From Thiofilum flexile DSM 14609 (GTDB lineage: Bacteria; Pseudomonadota; Gammaproteobacteria; Thiotrichales; Thiotrichaceae), in the NCBI RefSeq assembly GCF_000380185.1, contig NZ_KB904816.1:62001-126000 (forward strand): a stretch of DNA of 64,000 bases. Direction: 5' to 3'. The notes under the pieces are model-generated. The model saw only the letters and a list, made by a program, of their open reading frames with translations, did no database searches and was not told the origin of the DNA. Positions 39,732-52,187 of this stretch are shown here, in pieces. A program made the position numbers and the translations under genes. Each line of letters starts with the position of its first letter. Positions within the stretch are counted from its first letter, which is position 1.

Positions 39732-40331
39732 TTAAACAGTTTTTAGGGCATTTTCAATAATTGAAATACCTGAAGCAAGGTCAACATCATCTATATTTAT
39801 GGGTGGTAAAAATTTTAAAACATTGCTATCAGGGCCACATACTTCGATAATTAGTCCATTTCTAAAGCAAAAATTTTGCACTGCTTTTGTTGTTTTTTCA
39901 TCTTTAAAAACTAATCCAGCAAATAGCCCCAATGCTCTATAGCTTAAAATCTTAGTGTGATAGCCTTGTGTTAGATTGAGGAGAGCCTTATGGAAAAAAT
40001 TAATCTTATTTATCAACCCCTTCTCAAATCTATTATCAGACCAGTATACCTTTAGGGCTTCAGCTCCAGTAATAAATCCATAGTTAGTACCGCGAAAGGT
40101 ACCATTATGTTCACCAGGCTCCCATTTATCTATTGATTGTTTCATTAAAAGCATGCTCATAGGAATACCAAAACCACTAAGTGACTTTGAAAGGCAAACT
40201 ATATCAGGAGTAATACCAAAATGTTCAAAGCTAAAGAATTTACCTGTCCTTCCACATCCAGATTGAATCTCATCTACAATAAAGAGTGCTGCCTGCATTT
40301 CTCTAATAACACTTTCACGTATGCTTCCCAT
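39732..40331 (-). pseudogene. ectB: 5'-truncated EctB (diaminobutyrate aminotransferase) relic
   Basis: The 199-residue frame matches only the C-terminal half of class III aminotransferases of the EctB type. It starts just before FIVDEIQSGCGRTGKFFSFE, continues through the PLP-lysine motif CLSKSLSGFGIPMS and the EctB-specific GEHNGTFRGTNYGF, and ends at a normal C-terminus. About 200 N-terminal residues, half the enzyme, are missing; only about 80 bases separate it from the MarR gene and hold no remainder. EctB normally makes L-2,4-diaminobutyrate for ectoine. The remnant should be inactive. The upstream MarR gene may be an EctR-type regulator. Confidence 0.85.
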
Positions 40332-40409
40332 AAAACAAAGCCTTTTTATAAAGTTGTAATATTTACCAGACGATTCTTCCTTGAATCAATTTATCTCTAT
40401 ATCAATAGA

Positions 40410-40832
40410 TCAGTTTGTGGTTAACTTGCTAGTAATATCCTTTAATATACTAATTTCCTGCCCTGTCATATCTCTATTAATTCTCTCAGTTAGCTCTAGG
40501 TATTTTTCCCTGAGTTGAGCACGAAACCGTACTCCGTCTGCTGTTAATTGAACAAATACCTGACGGCGATCTTCTAAATCATGAGTACGAAATACCAAGC
40601 CCGCCTTTTCCATTCGGGCGATCATGGTTGAAATAGCAGAACTATCTAAACCAATTTTTCTAGCTACCTCCCACACCGTTATTTTTTCTTCGGGGTCGCA
40701 AGTTTCCAATACGTAAACCTTTTGGGGGCTAACATCATTTCCTAAAACCTCTTTATAGATAGAAACGATTTGCTTCCATCCTATATAAAAGTTAAAGCAT
40801 ACTAAATTATTCAGAACTAAATTTTCGGACAT
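40410..40832 (-). CDS. MarR family transcriptional regulator
   Basis: The 140-residue winged-helix protein has KITVWEVARKIGLDSSAIST (recognition helix region), MIARMEKAGLVFRTHDLEDRRQVFVQLTADG (wing, here spanning about 75-105), and flanking dimer helices. GAGGAA precedes the ATG. It lies first in the AT-rich minus-strand block with the ectB relic. In halophilic methylotrophs a MarR-type EctR represses ectoine genes, so this may be the former regulator of an ectoine operon, but specific identity is inference. Confidence 0.9.
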   Translation of the reverse strand: MSENLVLNNLVCFNFYIGWKQIVSIYKEVLGNDVSPQKVYVLETCDPEEKITVWEVARKIGLDSSAISTMIARMEKAGLVFRTHDLEDRRQVFVQLTADGVRFRAQLREKYLELTERINRDMTGQEISILKDITSKLTTN

Positions 40833-41178
40833 TATTTTTATTCCTCGCTACTAGTTATTGAGATTGTGTTTATAGATCAATAGCTTTTACCTAAAAAAAG
40901 CAAACTGATCCATGACACAGAGTTACATAACATTGTAACATGCTAGGGAATAATGTCTCTAACATTTATATTGCATGCAACTATAGTGTAGTGATTAATA
41001 TTTATCAAGCATTAAGTTTGTAATATTTTTGAGGCTAAAATGATAGTAATTAAATAGATAAATATAGGTATATGAATAAATTATTATAGATAGAGCTTAT
41101 AGACTGAGGCGGATCATTCAGACGATGGGGCTGCTATTCATAACTACTTAAGCAAACCCCCATTGAAATAATTAGAGT
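40833..41178. other. AT-rich intergenic region upstream of marR
   Basis: The 346-base gap holds no convincing gene. The only structure I see is the inverted repeat at 40922-40939. The remainder is AT-rich, low-complexity sequence consistent with the foreign block extending to about 41.1 kb. Confidence 0.5.
40922..40939. promoter_or_regulatory. Candidate MarR operator
   Basis: GTTACATAACATTGTAAC is a perfect 6-bp inverted repeat (GTTACA/TGTAAC) with a 6-base spacer, about 90 bases upstream of the marR start. The size and position suit a MarR dimer site. No second copy was noted, so the call is weak. Confidence 0.35.
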
Positions 41179-41949
41179 TTAAGCCAATTGCGCCAACACA
41201 TATTCATGCAATTCAGGACTTGCGGCGGCTAAAACACTCGTAGTATCTAAGGTTAAATCCTGTCCCTCTAAATCGGTAAAGACGCCACCCGCTTCACGCA
41301 CAATCACAGATAGGGCTGCAATATCTAAAATATTAACATCTGACTCTAGCACTAGATCGATTTTACCGGAGGCTAGTAGGTGATAATGATAAAAATCGCC
41401 ATAACCCCGAATGCGTTGTACCTGCTGAATCATTTGCCCTAAGGCATTCCAGTGTTTAGGGTTTTGGGTCAAGGTTTTAATATTGCCAGTGGAGAGAGCA
41501 GCTTGTTGAATATCGGTATAGCCACTGACCTGAATACGCTCCCCATTGAGATAGGCCCCTTGCCCTAACTCCGCATACGCGAGTTGCCCTGAGCCAAAGG
41601 TGGGCGCATTCGATACCCCTAGAATTAATTGATTACCGCGCATCAGGGCGATTTGAGTGGAGAAAAACGGATAACGGCGCACAAAGCTTTTAGTACCGTC
41701 AATAGGATCAATCAGCCAAGTATATTCCGCATCAGGATTGGTTTTGCCAGACTCCTCGCCAAAAAAACCGTGGTCGGGGAACGCAGTTAAAATGATGTTT
41801 TTAATGGTTTGTTCGGTTTCAATATCCGCAATCGTGACCGGGGATTGATCGGCTTTGATCTGTATTTCAAAGTGACCGTTATAGTATTTTTCAATGATAG
41901 CTTGGCCTGCTTTAGCCGCCTGAAGTGCTACTTGCAGAAAGGGACTCAT
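41179..41949 (-). CDS. Inositol monophosphatase family phosphatase, histidinol-phosphatase (HisN)-like
   Basis: I chose Met 41949 (MSPFLQVAL), which starts the fold; the longer frame adds an unrelated stretch. The 257-residue protein has the metal site FFGEESG, WLIDPIDGTKSF and the C-terminal NILDIAALSVIVREAGG. SPVTIADIETEQTI is also typical. Similar enzymes act as histidinol-phosphatase or inositol/PAP phosphatases; the FVRRYPFFSTQIAL stretch favours the HisN group. No his genes are adjacent, so substrate remains open. Confidence 0.88.
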   Translation of the reverse strand: MSPFLQVALQAAKAGQAIIEKYYNGHFEIQIKADQSPVTIADIETEQTIKNIILTAFPDHGFFGEESGKTNPDAEYTWLIDPIDGTKSFVRRYPFFSTQIALMRGNQLILGVSNAPTFGSGQLAYAELGQGAYLNGERIQVSGYTDIQQAALSTGNIKTLTQNPKHWNALGQMIQQVQRIRGYGDFYHYHLLASGKIDLVLESDVNILDIAALSVIVREAGGVFTDLEGQDLTLDTTSVLAAASPELHEYVLAQLA

Positions 41950-42036
41950 ACTCACAGTCAAAGATTCCACTATTAAAAAGCACACCATCCAACAGGAAAG
42001 GTGCGGGGGTGTCAAGAGGCTAGTTCAGTTTTTTAG

Positions 42037-43719
42037 TCATAAATTAGCATTTAAAGTCTTAAATAGCGTGAGCATGAGCGGGCGATTTTTATATTGAGTA
42101 TTAAATTGCCCAATCAATTGTTTAGCTAATAGCCTCCCTTCTGGAAGTAAACTTAATTCTTGTAGATCTTTTACCGCTTGTTCATAAATATCACGCCCCG
42201 TATTTTTTAAGCTAGCTGTGATCAGATCGGCATATTTTTGCTTAATTTCATTAGGATAGATAGTAGATAATGGCTGAGCATAGCTCTTTACAATGCTTGA
42301 GTTATTTGATTGCATGACTAATTCATATAAAGCAGGAATATTGTTTTCGGCTTTTAAAATTTCCGCTCGCTGTAAGGTATAATTAGTAGGGACGCTAGTG
42401 TAAATACTATTTTTGATAGCATCCCATTGTGCCGTGTCATAGGTGGATTTAAGTACTAGATAGTTTTGTAATTTATAACCCGTTTCTTGAAAAATATTGA
42501 GTAATTCAGTTCTTAATAACTCAGTATTATTAGTATCTTTGGCAATGGCAATTAAGTAATTACGCCATTGAGTGGTGGTATGATACTGCTTGTTGGCTAA
42601 GGCTAATTGAATGCCTTCATTTAATAAGACTGTAGCTTCGGAATAGTTTTTTTGTTCTAATAGCTCTTTAACCTTACGCTCTCTAAAATTAGGTATTGCA
42701 ATCAATGTTTCGGTTAGTTCTTGTGCTTCAGTTTCTCGTCCCCAATCCAGCAGTAGATTTTCGAGTTTTTGAGCATCAGATTGGACGTAGTGACTATTGT
42801 TAGGCGTTGTAACCTTCTTCTTGAGTTCATCCAGCATATAATTTTGTAAATGCGGACGATCAGTCGCAAGGTTTTTTAATAACGCATTAAAACTACCGCC
42901 TAAACCAAAATCTAAGTTCTGGTTTAACTCATAAAGTTGTTGGTGTAGGGTAGTAATAGATTCTTCTGTGAGATAGGCACTTAATAACTCTAAGGCTTGC
43001 GCGATAGTATGGAGTAAGTCCTCTAGTTCGCTATTACCATTCTCTGTATATTCAGCTATCTCCCCAATGACTTCGATAGTATTAATATAAATATCTATTT
43101 TAGCTAAAGGATTTAATTTGGCTTGGCTTAAGGATTTTAGTAGTATCTCGGCTTCATCCGCAAAATTACTAGTATTAATATAGTCCATATAGTAATCATC
43201 AGTATGATCCTTGGCTAAGCGTCGAAAGCTAGCTATAAAATCTTTTTTGACTTTTTTAGTATCTTTATGCTCTTCAAAGCGTAATAAAAATTGCTCTTTT
43301 AGATCGCGATGATCGTTAAAAAGATTGATTAAATACTGAGTGAGCTGTTCTTTACTCAACTGTGCTAATAAAATCTGCACACGCTCTTGTTGAGTGATGT
43401 ATTTCGCTTGTGGCTGAGCATGGCGCGGAGTGAATACCGCATTGTCAATGGAGTCTCGGCTGAGGGTATTACGGATATTAAATAAAGTAGCGACGACATG
43501 CTTGCAGATAGAGCCTAGATCATAGGGGCAGCTACACGACCAATGGCTAATGGTACTATTTTGTAGTTCTATTTCAATATCATAGGTATAAGTTCCTCTG
43601 ACCTCAGCCTGCCAAAAACTAGGCTCTGTTTCCTCTAATCGATGTACCTGAGTGATATAGTCTTTACCACGCCGTAGGATAATGGGGTCAATGTATGCTT
43701 CAAAGTTTGATAAATTCAT
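42037..43719 (-). CDS. SWIM zinc-finger domain protein
   Basis: The 560-residue protein has an N-terminal SWIM motif CSCPYDLGSICKHVVATLF (about 57-77, CxCx(n)CxH), which coordinates zinc and usually mediates DNA or protein binding. The remaining 480 residues are helical with repeat-like helix pairs (KQYHTTTQWRNYLIAIAKD; AEILKAENNIPALYELVMQ), resembling TPR-type scaffolds. SWIM proteins are often next to a SNF2 helicase, but none is here. Function unknown. Confidence 0.8.
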   Translation of the reverse strand: MNLSNFEAYIDPIILRRGKDYITQVHRLEETEPSFWQAEVRGTYTYDIEIELQNSTISHWSCSCPYDLGSICKHVVATLFNIRNTLSRDSIDNAVFTPRHAQPQAKYITQQERVQILLAQLSKEQLTQYLINLFNDHRDLKEQFLLRFEEHKDTKKVKKDFIASFRRLAKDHTDDYYMDYINTSNFADEAEILLKSLSQAKLNPLAKIDIYINTIEVIGEIAEYTENGNSELEDLLHTIAQALELLSAYLTEESITTLHQQLYELNQNLDFGLGGSFNALLKNLATDRPHLQNYMLDELKKKVTTPNNSHYVQSDAQKLENLLLDWGRETEAQELTETLIAIPNFRERKVKELLEQKNYSEATVLLNEGIQLALANKQYHTTTQWRNYLIAIAKDTNNTELLRTELLNIFQETGYKLQNYLVLKSTYDTAQWDAIKNSIYTSVPTNYTLQRAEILKAENNIPALYELVMQSNNSSIVKSYAQPLSTIYPNEIKQKYADLITASLKNTGRDIYEQAVKDLQELSLLPEGRLLAKQLIGQFNTQYKNRPLMLTLFKTLNANL

Positions 43720-43860
43720 AAGCTTAGGTTCTGTTGATAGATCTAGTTAATTTTGTAAAGCATTGCTATTGATTGGGGTGCAATGGTTTGCGCTTTACGA
43801 GTGACTCCAACACTAGCACGTGTTTACATAATTCCGAATACCGTCGTTTAGTCATCCCTA

Positions 43861-44490
43861 TCACAAGGTACGCAACATCATTTGCCAGGTGGGATGTTCC
43901 CGTAGCGCTTGCAAGGCAGCTTGTAACAATGTTTTACCCATATCACTATGTACCCAAGTGGATAAGCCTGAAGGATGAGGGAGAGGTAATAAATCGACTT
44001 CACGCCCCTGAATCACTTGGCGGTGAATAACGCCGACGGCTTCTTCTAAGCGTTTGATCGGTAAGTACTGCATAATCGCTAATTTGCCCACCAAAATAAT
44101 TAGTTCCGGTTTGAGTATTTCCAGCTCGGCTTGCAGCCAATGGGAGCAATTCATTATTTCCTCTTGGTTGGGAACACGATCACCACCCTTAGGATTTTTA
44201 CCCGGAAAACAGCGGCATACGGCAGCCATATAAACCCGCTCACGAAAGGGTTCTTCGGTTATCCCACACTCCTTAAACCATTTGAATAGCGTTTTTCCGG
44301 CTGTCCAAGCAAAGGGACGCTGAAAATCACCCTCCCGAATACCTGGTGCTTGACCTATCATCAGAATAGGCGTGAGGACAGGGTTACAGCTAATCACGGG
44401 TGGGATCATGCGGGGGCATTGGCGGCAAGCACGCAGAGCGGCTTGATGCTCAATGAGTGGCGGATAGGGGTAAATGATGCTCTGGGTCAT
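43861..44490 (-). CDS. Uracil-DNA glycosylase superfamily protein (family 4/5-like)
   Basis: The 209-residue protein has the N-terminal cysteines RACRQCPR and the motif GQAPGIREGDFQRPFAW (equivalent to the GExPG motif), later CRCFPG, which together suit a 4Fe-4S cluster. LIILVGKLAI and the second active-site motif HPSGLSTW follow. It should excise uracil or other damaged bases from DNA. Family 5 (UdgB) rather than family 4 is suggested by the absence of the usual Glu in motif 1, but this is uncertain. Divergent from pyrG. Confidence 0.85.
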   Translation of the reverse strand: MTQSIIYPYPPLIEHQAALRACRQCPRMIPPVISCNPVLTPILMIGQAPGIREGDFQRPFAWTAGKTLFKWFKECGITEEPFRERVYMAAVCRCFPGKNPKGGDRVPNQEEIMNCSHWLQAELEILKPELIILVGKLAIMQYLPIKRLEEAVGVIHRQVIQGREVDLLPLPHPSGLSTWVHSDMGKTLLQAALQALREHPTWQMMLRTL

Positions 44491-44628
44491 AGTGGTCTAA
44501 AACGCTAGGGAAGGAGTGATTATAGGCATAATCAGTGGTGGTCAAAACTAAAAAGACTTGAGACTTGATTGCTACTTTAGCAAGCCGTTGGTCTGTGCTA
44601 GTATCCGCCCACATTGCATCATCAATAG

Positions 44629-46308
<1,680 letters not shown>

Positions 46309-46337
46309 ATAAATAGACCTTTTGCTAAAATCGAAAA

Positions 46338-46424
46338 CAACCCCACCCCAACCCTCCCCTTGGCATGGGAGGGAGCCGATCTTACTCCTCCTCCTGACAG
46401 GGGGGAGGTTGGGAGGGGGGCTTT
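46338..46424 (+). repeat. C/G-rich dispersed palindromic repeat, copy B
   Basis: Opens with CCCCACCCCAACCCTCCCCT, includes CTCCTCCTGACAGGGGGGAG, and ends with TTGGGAGGGGGGCTTT. Its order of segments matches the reverse complement of the copy at 35812-35901. It fills much of the pyrG-kdsA gap. Such C/G-rich palindromic repeats are widespread in bacterial intergenic DNA. Confidence 0.8.
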
Positions 46425-46565
46425 GACGACCTTTGTAAGAGATCTAATAAGTAAGTAAGCAGTGGTCATGAGGGATTAGGACGGTCTTTAGCAGTAATAC
46501 CGACTTGACCCCATGACCACAATATTAGTTAATAGATCATTCGTATGAAACTAGGGGGAAAATGA

Positions 46566-47411
46566 ATGTCCGATACAATGCCGTTATGTGGTTTTCAGGT
46601 AGGTTTAAAGCAACCCTTTTTCCTCATTAGTGGTCCTTGCTCGATTGAAACCGAGAAATTAGCCTTAGAAACCGCCGCTACTTTAAAAGAGATTACTCAA
46701 CGCTTGGGTATTCCTTTTATTTATAAATCCTCGTTTGATAAAGCCAATCGCTCTTCTCATACCAGTAAACGCGGGGTAGGGCTAGAAACAGGCTTGCGCA
46801 TTTTGGAGCGGGTTAAAACAGAAATCGGCGTTCCGGTTTTAACCGATGTACACGAAGATACTCCACTCGATGAGGTAGCTAGTGTAGTCGATGTGCTGCA
46901 AACGCCCGCCTTTTTATGCCGCCAAACTAATTTTATTCAAAGTGTAGCCCGTACTCAAAAGCCCGTTAATATTAAAAAAGGCCAGTTTTTAGCGCCTTGG
47001 GATATGGGTAATGTCGTTGAAAAAGCACGAGCCGTAGGCAATCAGCAGATTATGGTCTGTGAGCGTGGTGCTACCTTTGGTTACAATAATTTAGTCTCCG
47101 ATATGCGTAGCCTCGCGATTATGCGCTCGACCCAATGCCCCGTCGTTTTTGATGCCACGCACTCGGTACAACTCCCCGGTGGACAAGGTAATGTATCCGG
47201 TGGGCAACGTGAGTTTGTCCCTGTGCTGGCTCGTGCAGCGGTTGCAGTAGGGATAGCGGGGTTATTTATGGAATCCCACCCGAACCCCGCCGAAGCATGG
47301 AGTGATGGGCCTAACTCTTGGCCTTTGCACCTCATGGAGCCTTTATTAGAGTCGCTAGTCGCACTCGATCGTGTTATAAAAAATCAGCCTTTGATTGAGG
47401 AGGCTTTATAA
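46566..47411 (+). CDS. kdsA: 3-deoxy-8-phosphooctulonate synthase
   Basis: The 281-residue TIM-barrel enzyme condenses arabinose-5-phosphate and PEP to KDO-8-phosphate for lipopolysaccharide. [55 protein letters not shown] and [15 protein letters not shown] are all present. It lies between pyrG and eno on the same strand, with a 257-base gap after pyrG that holds a repeat. GGGGGAAAATGA precedes the start. Confidence 0.97.
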   Translation: MSDTMPLCGFQVGLKQPFFLISGPCSIETEKLALETAATLKEITQRLGIPFIYKSSFDKANRSSHTSKRGVGLETGLRILERVKTEIGVPVLTDVHEDTPLDEVASVVDVLQTPAFLCRQTNFIQSVARTQKPVNIKKGQFLAPWDMGNVVEKARAVGNQQIMVCERGATFGYNNLVSDMRSLAIMRSTQCPVVFDATHSVQLPGGQGNVSGGQREFVPVLARAAVAVGIAGLFMESHPNPAEAWSDGPNSWPLHLMEPLLESLVALDRVIKNQPLIEEAL

Positions 47412-47462
47412 AACACTCATCACCCCAACCACAGTGTTAACCCTTTCTAATCGAACTTTTAG

Positions 47463-48755
<1,293 letters not shown>

Positions 48756-48766
48756 TTAATTATCTT

Positions 48767-48794
48767 AAAGCACCTACGAAAGTGGGTGCTTTTT
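48767..48794 (+). terminator. Rho-independent terminator after eno
   Basis: AAAGCACC (48767-48774) pairs with GGTGCTTT (48785-48792), followed by further T residues. It begins 12 bases after the eno stop. Confidence 0.88.
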
Positions 48795-48838
48795 GAATGA
48801 TCTGTTAGTCGTTTAATCTTATAAATTAAAGGCAAGTT

Positions 48839-49513
48839 ATGCCGACGCTGACTCCCCATGATGCCTTATTAGATAAATGGCGTGCCTCATCAGGTCAATT
48901 AATTAATTTTGTTAAAGATGGGATAATTGATGAAGGCCGATGGGTTAAGACTAATACGAAGGTATTGTTACTGCTTAAAGAGGCCTATAGTAATAAAGTT
49001 ACAACCGGATTTGATCAACGTGCGGTTATTCGGGATTATTATAAAGGAGTAAAGAAAGATAATAATATCACGTGGATCAATGGTGCATTATGGTGTTACG
49101 CAGTACAAACACGATCGCCTACCATGCCTGCTGCCAAGAAGAGTAAAATATTAGATGACGCTCTTTTACAGGCAGCGGTTATTAATGTCAAAAAAAGTGA
49201 TGGAAAAAAAACATCAGACATGAAGGAAATTAAGGCTATTGCTAAAAGAGATGGCGCATTTATTCAGGAGCAGATAGCTATAATTAACCCTGATATAGTG
49301 ATTTGTGGAAACACATGGACGTCAGTTGAGCATTTATATTCAGACCGTACTAGAATATTCCCGCGTGTTTGGTTTGCTGATAGTAGATATTTTATAAATT
49401 TTTGGCATCCGGCTTATTTCGGACATACAAGAAGGTTTTACTATGAGAAGCTATTGGAGTTTCTTGGAGAAATAGATGCTCATCGGACTCGGACAGCTAT
49501 CACGACCATCTGA
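48839..49513 (+). CDS. Hypothetical protein, distantly UDG-like
   Basis: I do not recognise a named family for this 224-residue protein. A beta-strand and loop TKVLLLLKEAYSN, a strand PDIVICGNTW, and a late FWHPAYFGH lie in the order and rough spacing of uracil-DNA glycosylase folds (motif 1, core strand, HPS/HPA motif). That resemblance is weak. It is AT-richer than eno and xylB. The usual ftsB after eno is absent, so this may be an insertion at that place. Confidence 0.65.
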   Translation: MPTLTPHDALLDKWRASSGQLINFVKDGIIDEGRWVKTNTKVLLLLKEAYSNKVTTGFDQRAVIRDYYKGVKKDNNITWINGALWCYAVQTRSPTMPAAKKSKILDDALLQAAVINVKKSDGKKTSDMKEIKAIAKRDGAFIQEQIAIINPDIVICGNTWTSVEHLYSDRTRIFPRVWFADSRYFINFWHPAYFGHTRRFYYEKLLEFLGEIDAHRTRTAITTI

Positions 49514-49623
49514 ACCAGAGCTGTGAGTTAGGTATCGTTAGTCATTGTTATTTTGGTATCAGTACTGTCTAATTTATACCTTCATGCTTTGCTAATTTAG
49601 ATTGTTAGGCTTAGGAGGTCATA

Positions 49624-51075
49624 ATGTACTTAGGTATTGATATGGGGACATCGAGCGTCAAAGTGGTGCTGATGAATGATGCACAGCATATTCTAGGCAG
49701 TAGCTCGCAACCCTTAACCGTTTCGCGTCCACATACAGGTTGGTCGGAGCAAAACCCCGCCGATTGGATTACTGCCACTACTCAGGCATTAGATGAATTA
49801 AAACAACAATATCCTACTGAGCTTGCAGCGGTGAAGGGCATAGGTTTATCTGGACATATGCACGGAGCCACCCTTTTAGATCAGCAGCATCAAGTATTGC
49901 GCCCGTGTATGTTATGGAATGATACCCGTAGTTATAAGGAAGCGGCTGAGTTAGATGCTAATCCCCAGTTTCGCGCACTATCGGGTAATATTGTGTTTCC
50001 GGGCTTTACCGCGCCAAAAGTGGTGTGGGTACAGCGTCATGAACCCGAAATCTTTGCTAAGGTTGCTAAGGTATTATTACCAAAAGATTATTTACGCTGG
50101 TGGCTCACGGGAGAATATGCCTCCGATTGCTCAGATGCAGCAGGGACGGCATGGATGGATGTGGGTAAGCGGCAGTGGTCAACAGAACTATTAAACGCCT
50201 GCGATTTAACCGAGGAACAAATGCCGCGCTTAGTCGAGGGGACGGATGTCAGTGGCTATGTGCGCCCTGAACTAGCTGAGCGTTGGGGTATGGGTAAACA
50301 GGTCGTAGTCGCCGGGGGAGCGGGGGATAATGCCGCTTCAGCCTGTGGTATGGGAGTGGTGACTAAGGGTTCAGCCTTTGTGTCTTTAGGGACTTCTGGG
50401 GTACTGTTTGCCGCAACCGAGCGTTATTTGCCCAATCCCGCCAGTGCCGTACATACCTTTTGCCATGCTGTTCCGAATACATGGCATCAAATGGGTGTCA
50501 TTTTATCCGCCACCGATGCTCTTAATTGGTGGTCGCATATTGCTGAGCAATCAGCCGCTGAGTTAACGCAAAAATTAGGTACGGAGCTACATAAGCCTGC
50601 GCGGGTATTATTTTTACCTTACCTCGCTGGAGAACGTACCCCCCATAATGATGCCGCAATACGGGGTGCCTTTCTTGGCCTAGCCCATGCCACTGAGCGA
50701 GAAATGATGACTCAGGCGGTATTAGAGGGGGTAGCGTTTGCTTTAAAAGATAATTTAAGAGCATTGGAACAAGCCGGTAGCAAATTAGAGCGCGTGATTG
50801 CAGTGGGGGGCGGTTCTCGCTCGGTGTATTGGCTGAAATTATTAGCGACTGTCTTAAATCTGCCGATTGATTTACCAGAGGATAATGAAGTGGGGGCGGC
50901 ATTAGGCGCTGCTCGTTTGGGTATGATTGCGGCCTTGCAAGTTGATCCTTTACAAGTTTTAACGGCTCCTGTGATTGAGCAAACCTTTGAGCCAGAAATC
51001 GCACTATTGAGTGATTACGCCCATGCTTATGAGCGTTATCGGTTGGCATATCCGGCGATAAAAAGCTTAAGCTAG
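49624..51075 (+). CDS. xylB: Xylulokinase
   Basis: The 483-residue FGGY-family kinase phosphorylates D-xylulose. Phosphate motif YLGIDMGTSSVKVVLM, GLSGHMHGATLLD and MLWNDTR favour xylulokinase over glycerol kinase; later GAGDNAASACGMG, SLGTSGVLFAA and AVGGGSRSVYWLKLL complete the ATP site. AGGAGGTCATA lies just before ATG. No xylose isomerase or transporter is adjacent. A structured repeat begins 10 bases past the stop. Confidence 0.94.
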   Translation: MYLGIDMGTSSVKVVLMNDAQHILGSSSQPLTVSRPHTGWSEQNPADWITATTQALDELKQQYPTELAAVKGIGLSGHMHGATLLDQQHQVLRPCMLWNDTRSYKEAAELDANPQFRALSGNIVFPGFTAPKVVWVQRHEPEIFAKVAKVLLPKDYLRWWLTGEYASDCSDAAGTAWMDVGKRQWSTELLNACDLTEEQMPRLVEGTDVSGYVRPELAERWGMGKQVVVAGGAGDNAASACGMGVVTKGSAFVSLGTSGVLFAATERYLPNPASAVHTFCHAVPNTWHQMGVILSATDALNWWSHIAEQSAAELTQKLGTELHKPARVLFLPYLAGERTPHNDAAIRGAFLGLAHATEREMMTQAVLEGVAFALKDNLRALEQAGSKLERVIAVGGGSRSVYWLKLLATVLNLPIDLPEDNEVGAALGAARLGMIAALQVDPLQVLTAPVIEQTFEPEIALLSDYAHAYERYRLAYPAIKSLS

Positions 51076-51084
51076 ACTGTGGTA

Positions 51085-51190
51085 AACCGTAGGGGGATGT
51101 TTCTTCCGCAGTCGCTGTGAATACATCCTTGTACGCTACAAGGCGGCATCCATGCCGCCAAGACTGCTCCAGAAACATCCCCCTACGGTT
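51085..51190 (+). repeat. Dispersed structured element, copy 4 (convergent, perfect arms)
   Basis: Left arm 51085-51104 (AACCGTAGGGGGATG then TTTCT) and right arm 51171-51190 are exact reverse complements over 20 bases. The core has GCAGTC/GACTGC, CTTGTA/TACAAG and GGCGGCAT/ATGCCGCC. It lies between the convergent xylB and DMT genes. Confidence 0.9.
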
Positions 51191-51205
51191 AGGTTAGTAA
51201 GTGAA

Positions 51206-52093
51206 CTAGACATCTGCCCGTTTTAGCTTGGGCATGGGTAATTGTGAAATCAACATACCTGTCAGCATTAAGCCGCAGCCTAATAATGCTCGCTGATCTA
51301 AATATTCATTTAAAAACAATACTCCACCAAGTGCAGCAAATACGGCTTCTAAGCTTAAAATAATCGCTGCATGAGAGGGATGTGCATAACGCTGCCCGAC
51401 GACTTGTAGGGTATAGGCTAAGCCCACCGACATTAGACCTGAATAAAGCAAGGCCGCCCAACTGGCTTGTATACCAGCTAAGGTAGGCTGCTCAGTAGCA
51501 AAAGCGACGGTAAAGCTTAATAAACTACAAACAAAAAATTGTAAACTCGCTAATTGTATGGGATTAACTCGATGCGAATAATGGTCGATGGTGAGTAAGT
51601 GAATAGCCCAAAATAAAGCACCTATGAGTTGTAATAAATCGCCATAGCCAATAGAAAAATTAGCCTTAATACTTAAAAAATATAAGCCTACTAGGGTCAA
51701 TATTGCGCCAATCCAAGTATTGAGTCCGGTTTTATGTTTAATGATTAAGCCGAGAATAGGCACTAGGATTAAATAAAATCCTGTGATAAATCCAGCGTTT
51801 GCCACGGTGGTATATTGTAACCCTACCTGCTGTAGGGAGGCGGCAATAAATAGCAAACTGCCTGTGGCTATTCCCCCTATGAGTAAAGGCAAGGATAATT
51901 CTAGACCGCTTTTACGGCTGAACCACCAAATCAGCGGTAATAAGGATAAAGCCCCTAAAATAAAGCGTAAACCATTAAAGGTGTAAGGACCTAGATGCTC
52001 CATGCCCAAGCGTTGAGCCACAAAGCCAAAGCCCCAGATAATAGCGGCACCTAATAATAGCCCATTGGCTAAGGGAGTATGATGTTTGTCCAT
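51206..52093 (-). CDS. DMT superfamily (EamA) transporter
   Basis: I chose ATG 52093 over a TTG 18 bases upstream. The 295-residue protein has about ten helices in two EamA repeats (LLLGAAIIWGFGFVAQRLG; QLIGALFWAIHLLTIDHYS) and a Lys/Arg-containing tail. The GFGFVAQRLGMEHLGPYTFN start resembles the YdcZ/RhaT-neighbour EamA subgroup of unknown substrate. It converges with xylB across the structured repeat. Confidence 0.9.
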   Translation of the reverse strand: MDKHHTPLANGLLLGAAIIWGFGFVAQRLGMEHLGPYTFNGLRFILGALSLLPLIWWFSRKSGLELSLPLLIGGIATGSLLFIAASLQQVGLQYTTVANAGFITGFYLILVPILGLIIKHKTGLNTWIGAILTLVGLYFLSIKANFSIGYGDLLQLIGALFWAIHLLTIDHYSHRVNPIQLASLQFFVCSLLSFTVAFATEQPTLAGIQASWAALLYSGLMSVGLAYTLQVVGQRYAHPSHAAIILSLEAVFAALGGVLFLNEYLDQRALLGCGLMLTGMLISQLPMPKLKRADV

Positions 52094-52187
52094 AGTGATT
52101 TTGCTATCCAACAGCTAAGCGGCTCGTCATGCTAAAGCGCTCTAGAATAGCTTACAATTACGCCTTTTTGAACGTGGATAGAGAATA

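Noticed and set aside
46309-46565. pyrG-kdsA gap as a riboswitch
   Set aside because: The hairpins belong to the C/G-rich dispersed repeat, also present at 35812-35901, with no leader-like arrangement.
49624-51075. Glycerol kinase rather than xylulokinase
   Set aside because: The N-terminal SGHMHGATLLD and MLWNDTR segments match xylulokinases; glycerol-kinase-specific motifs are absent.
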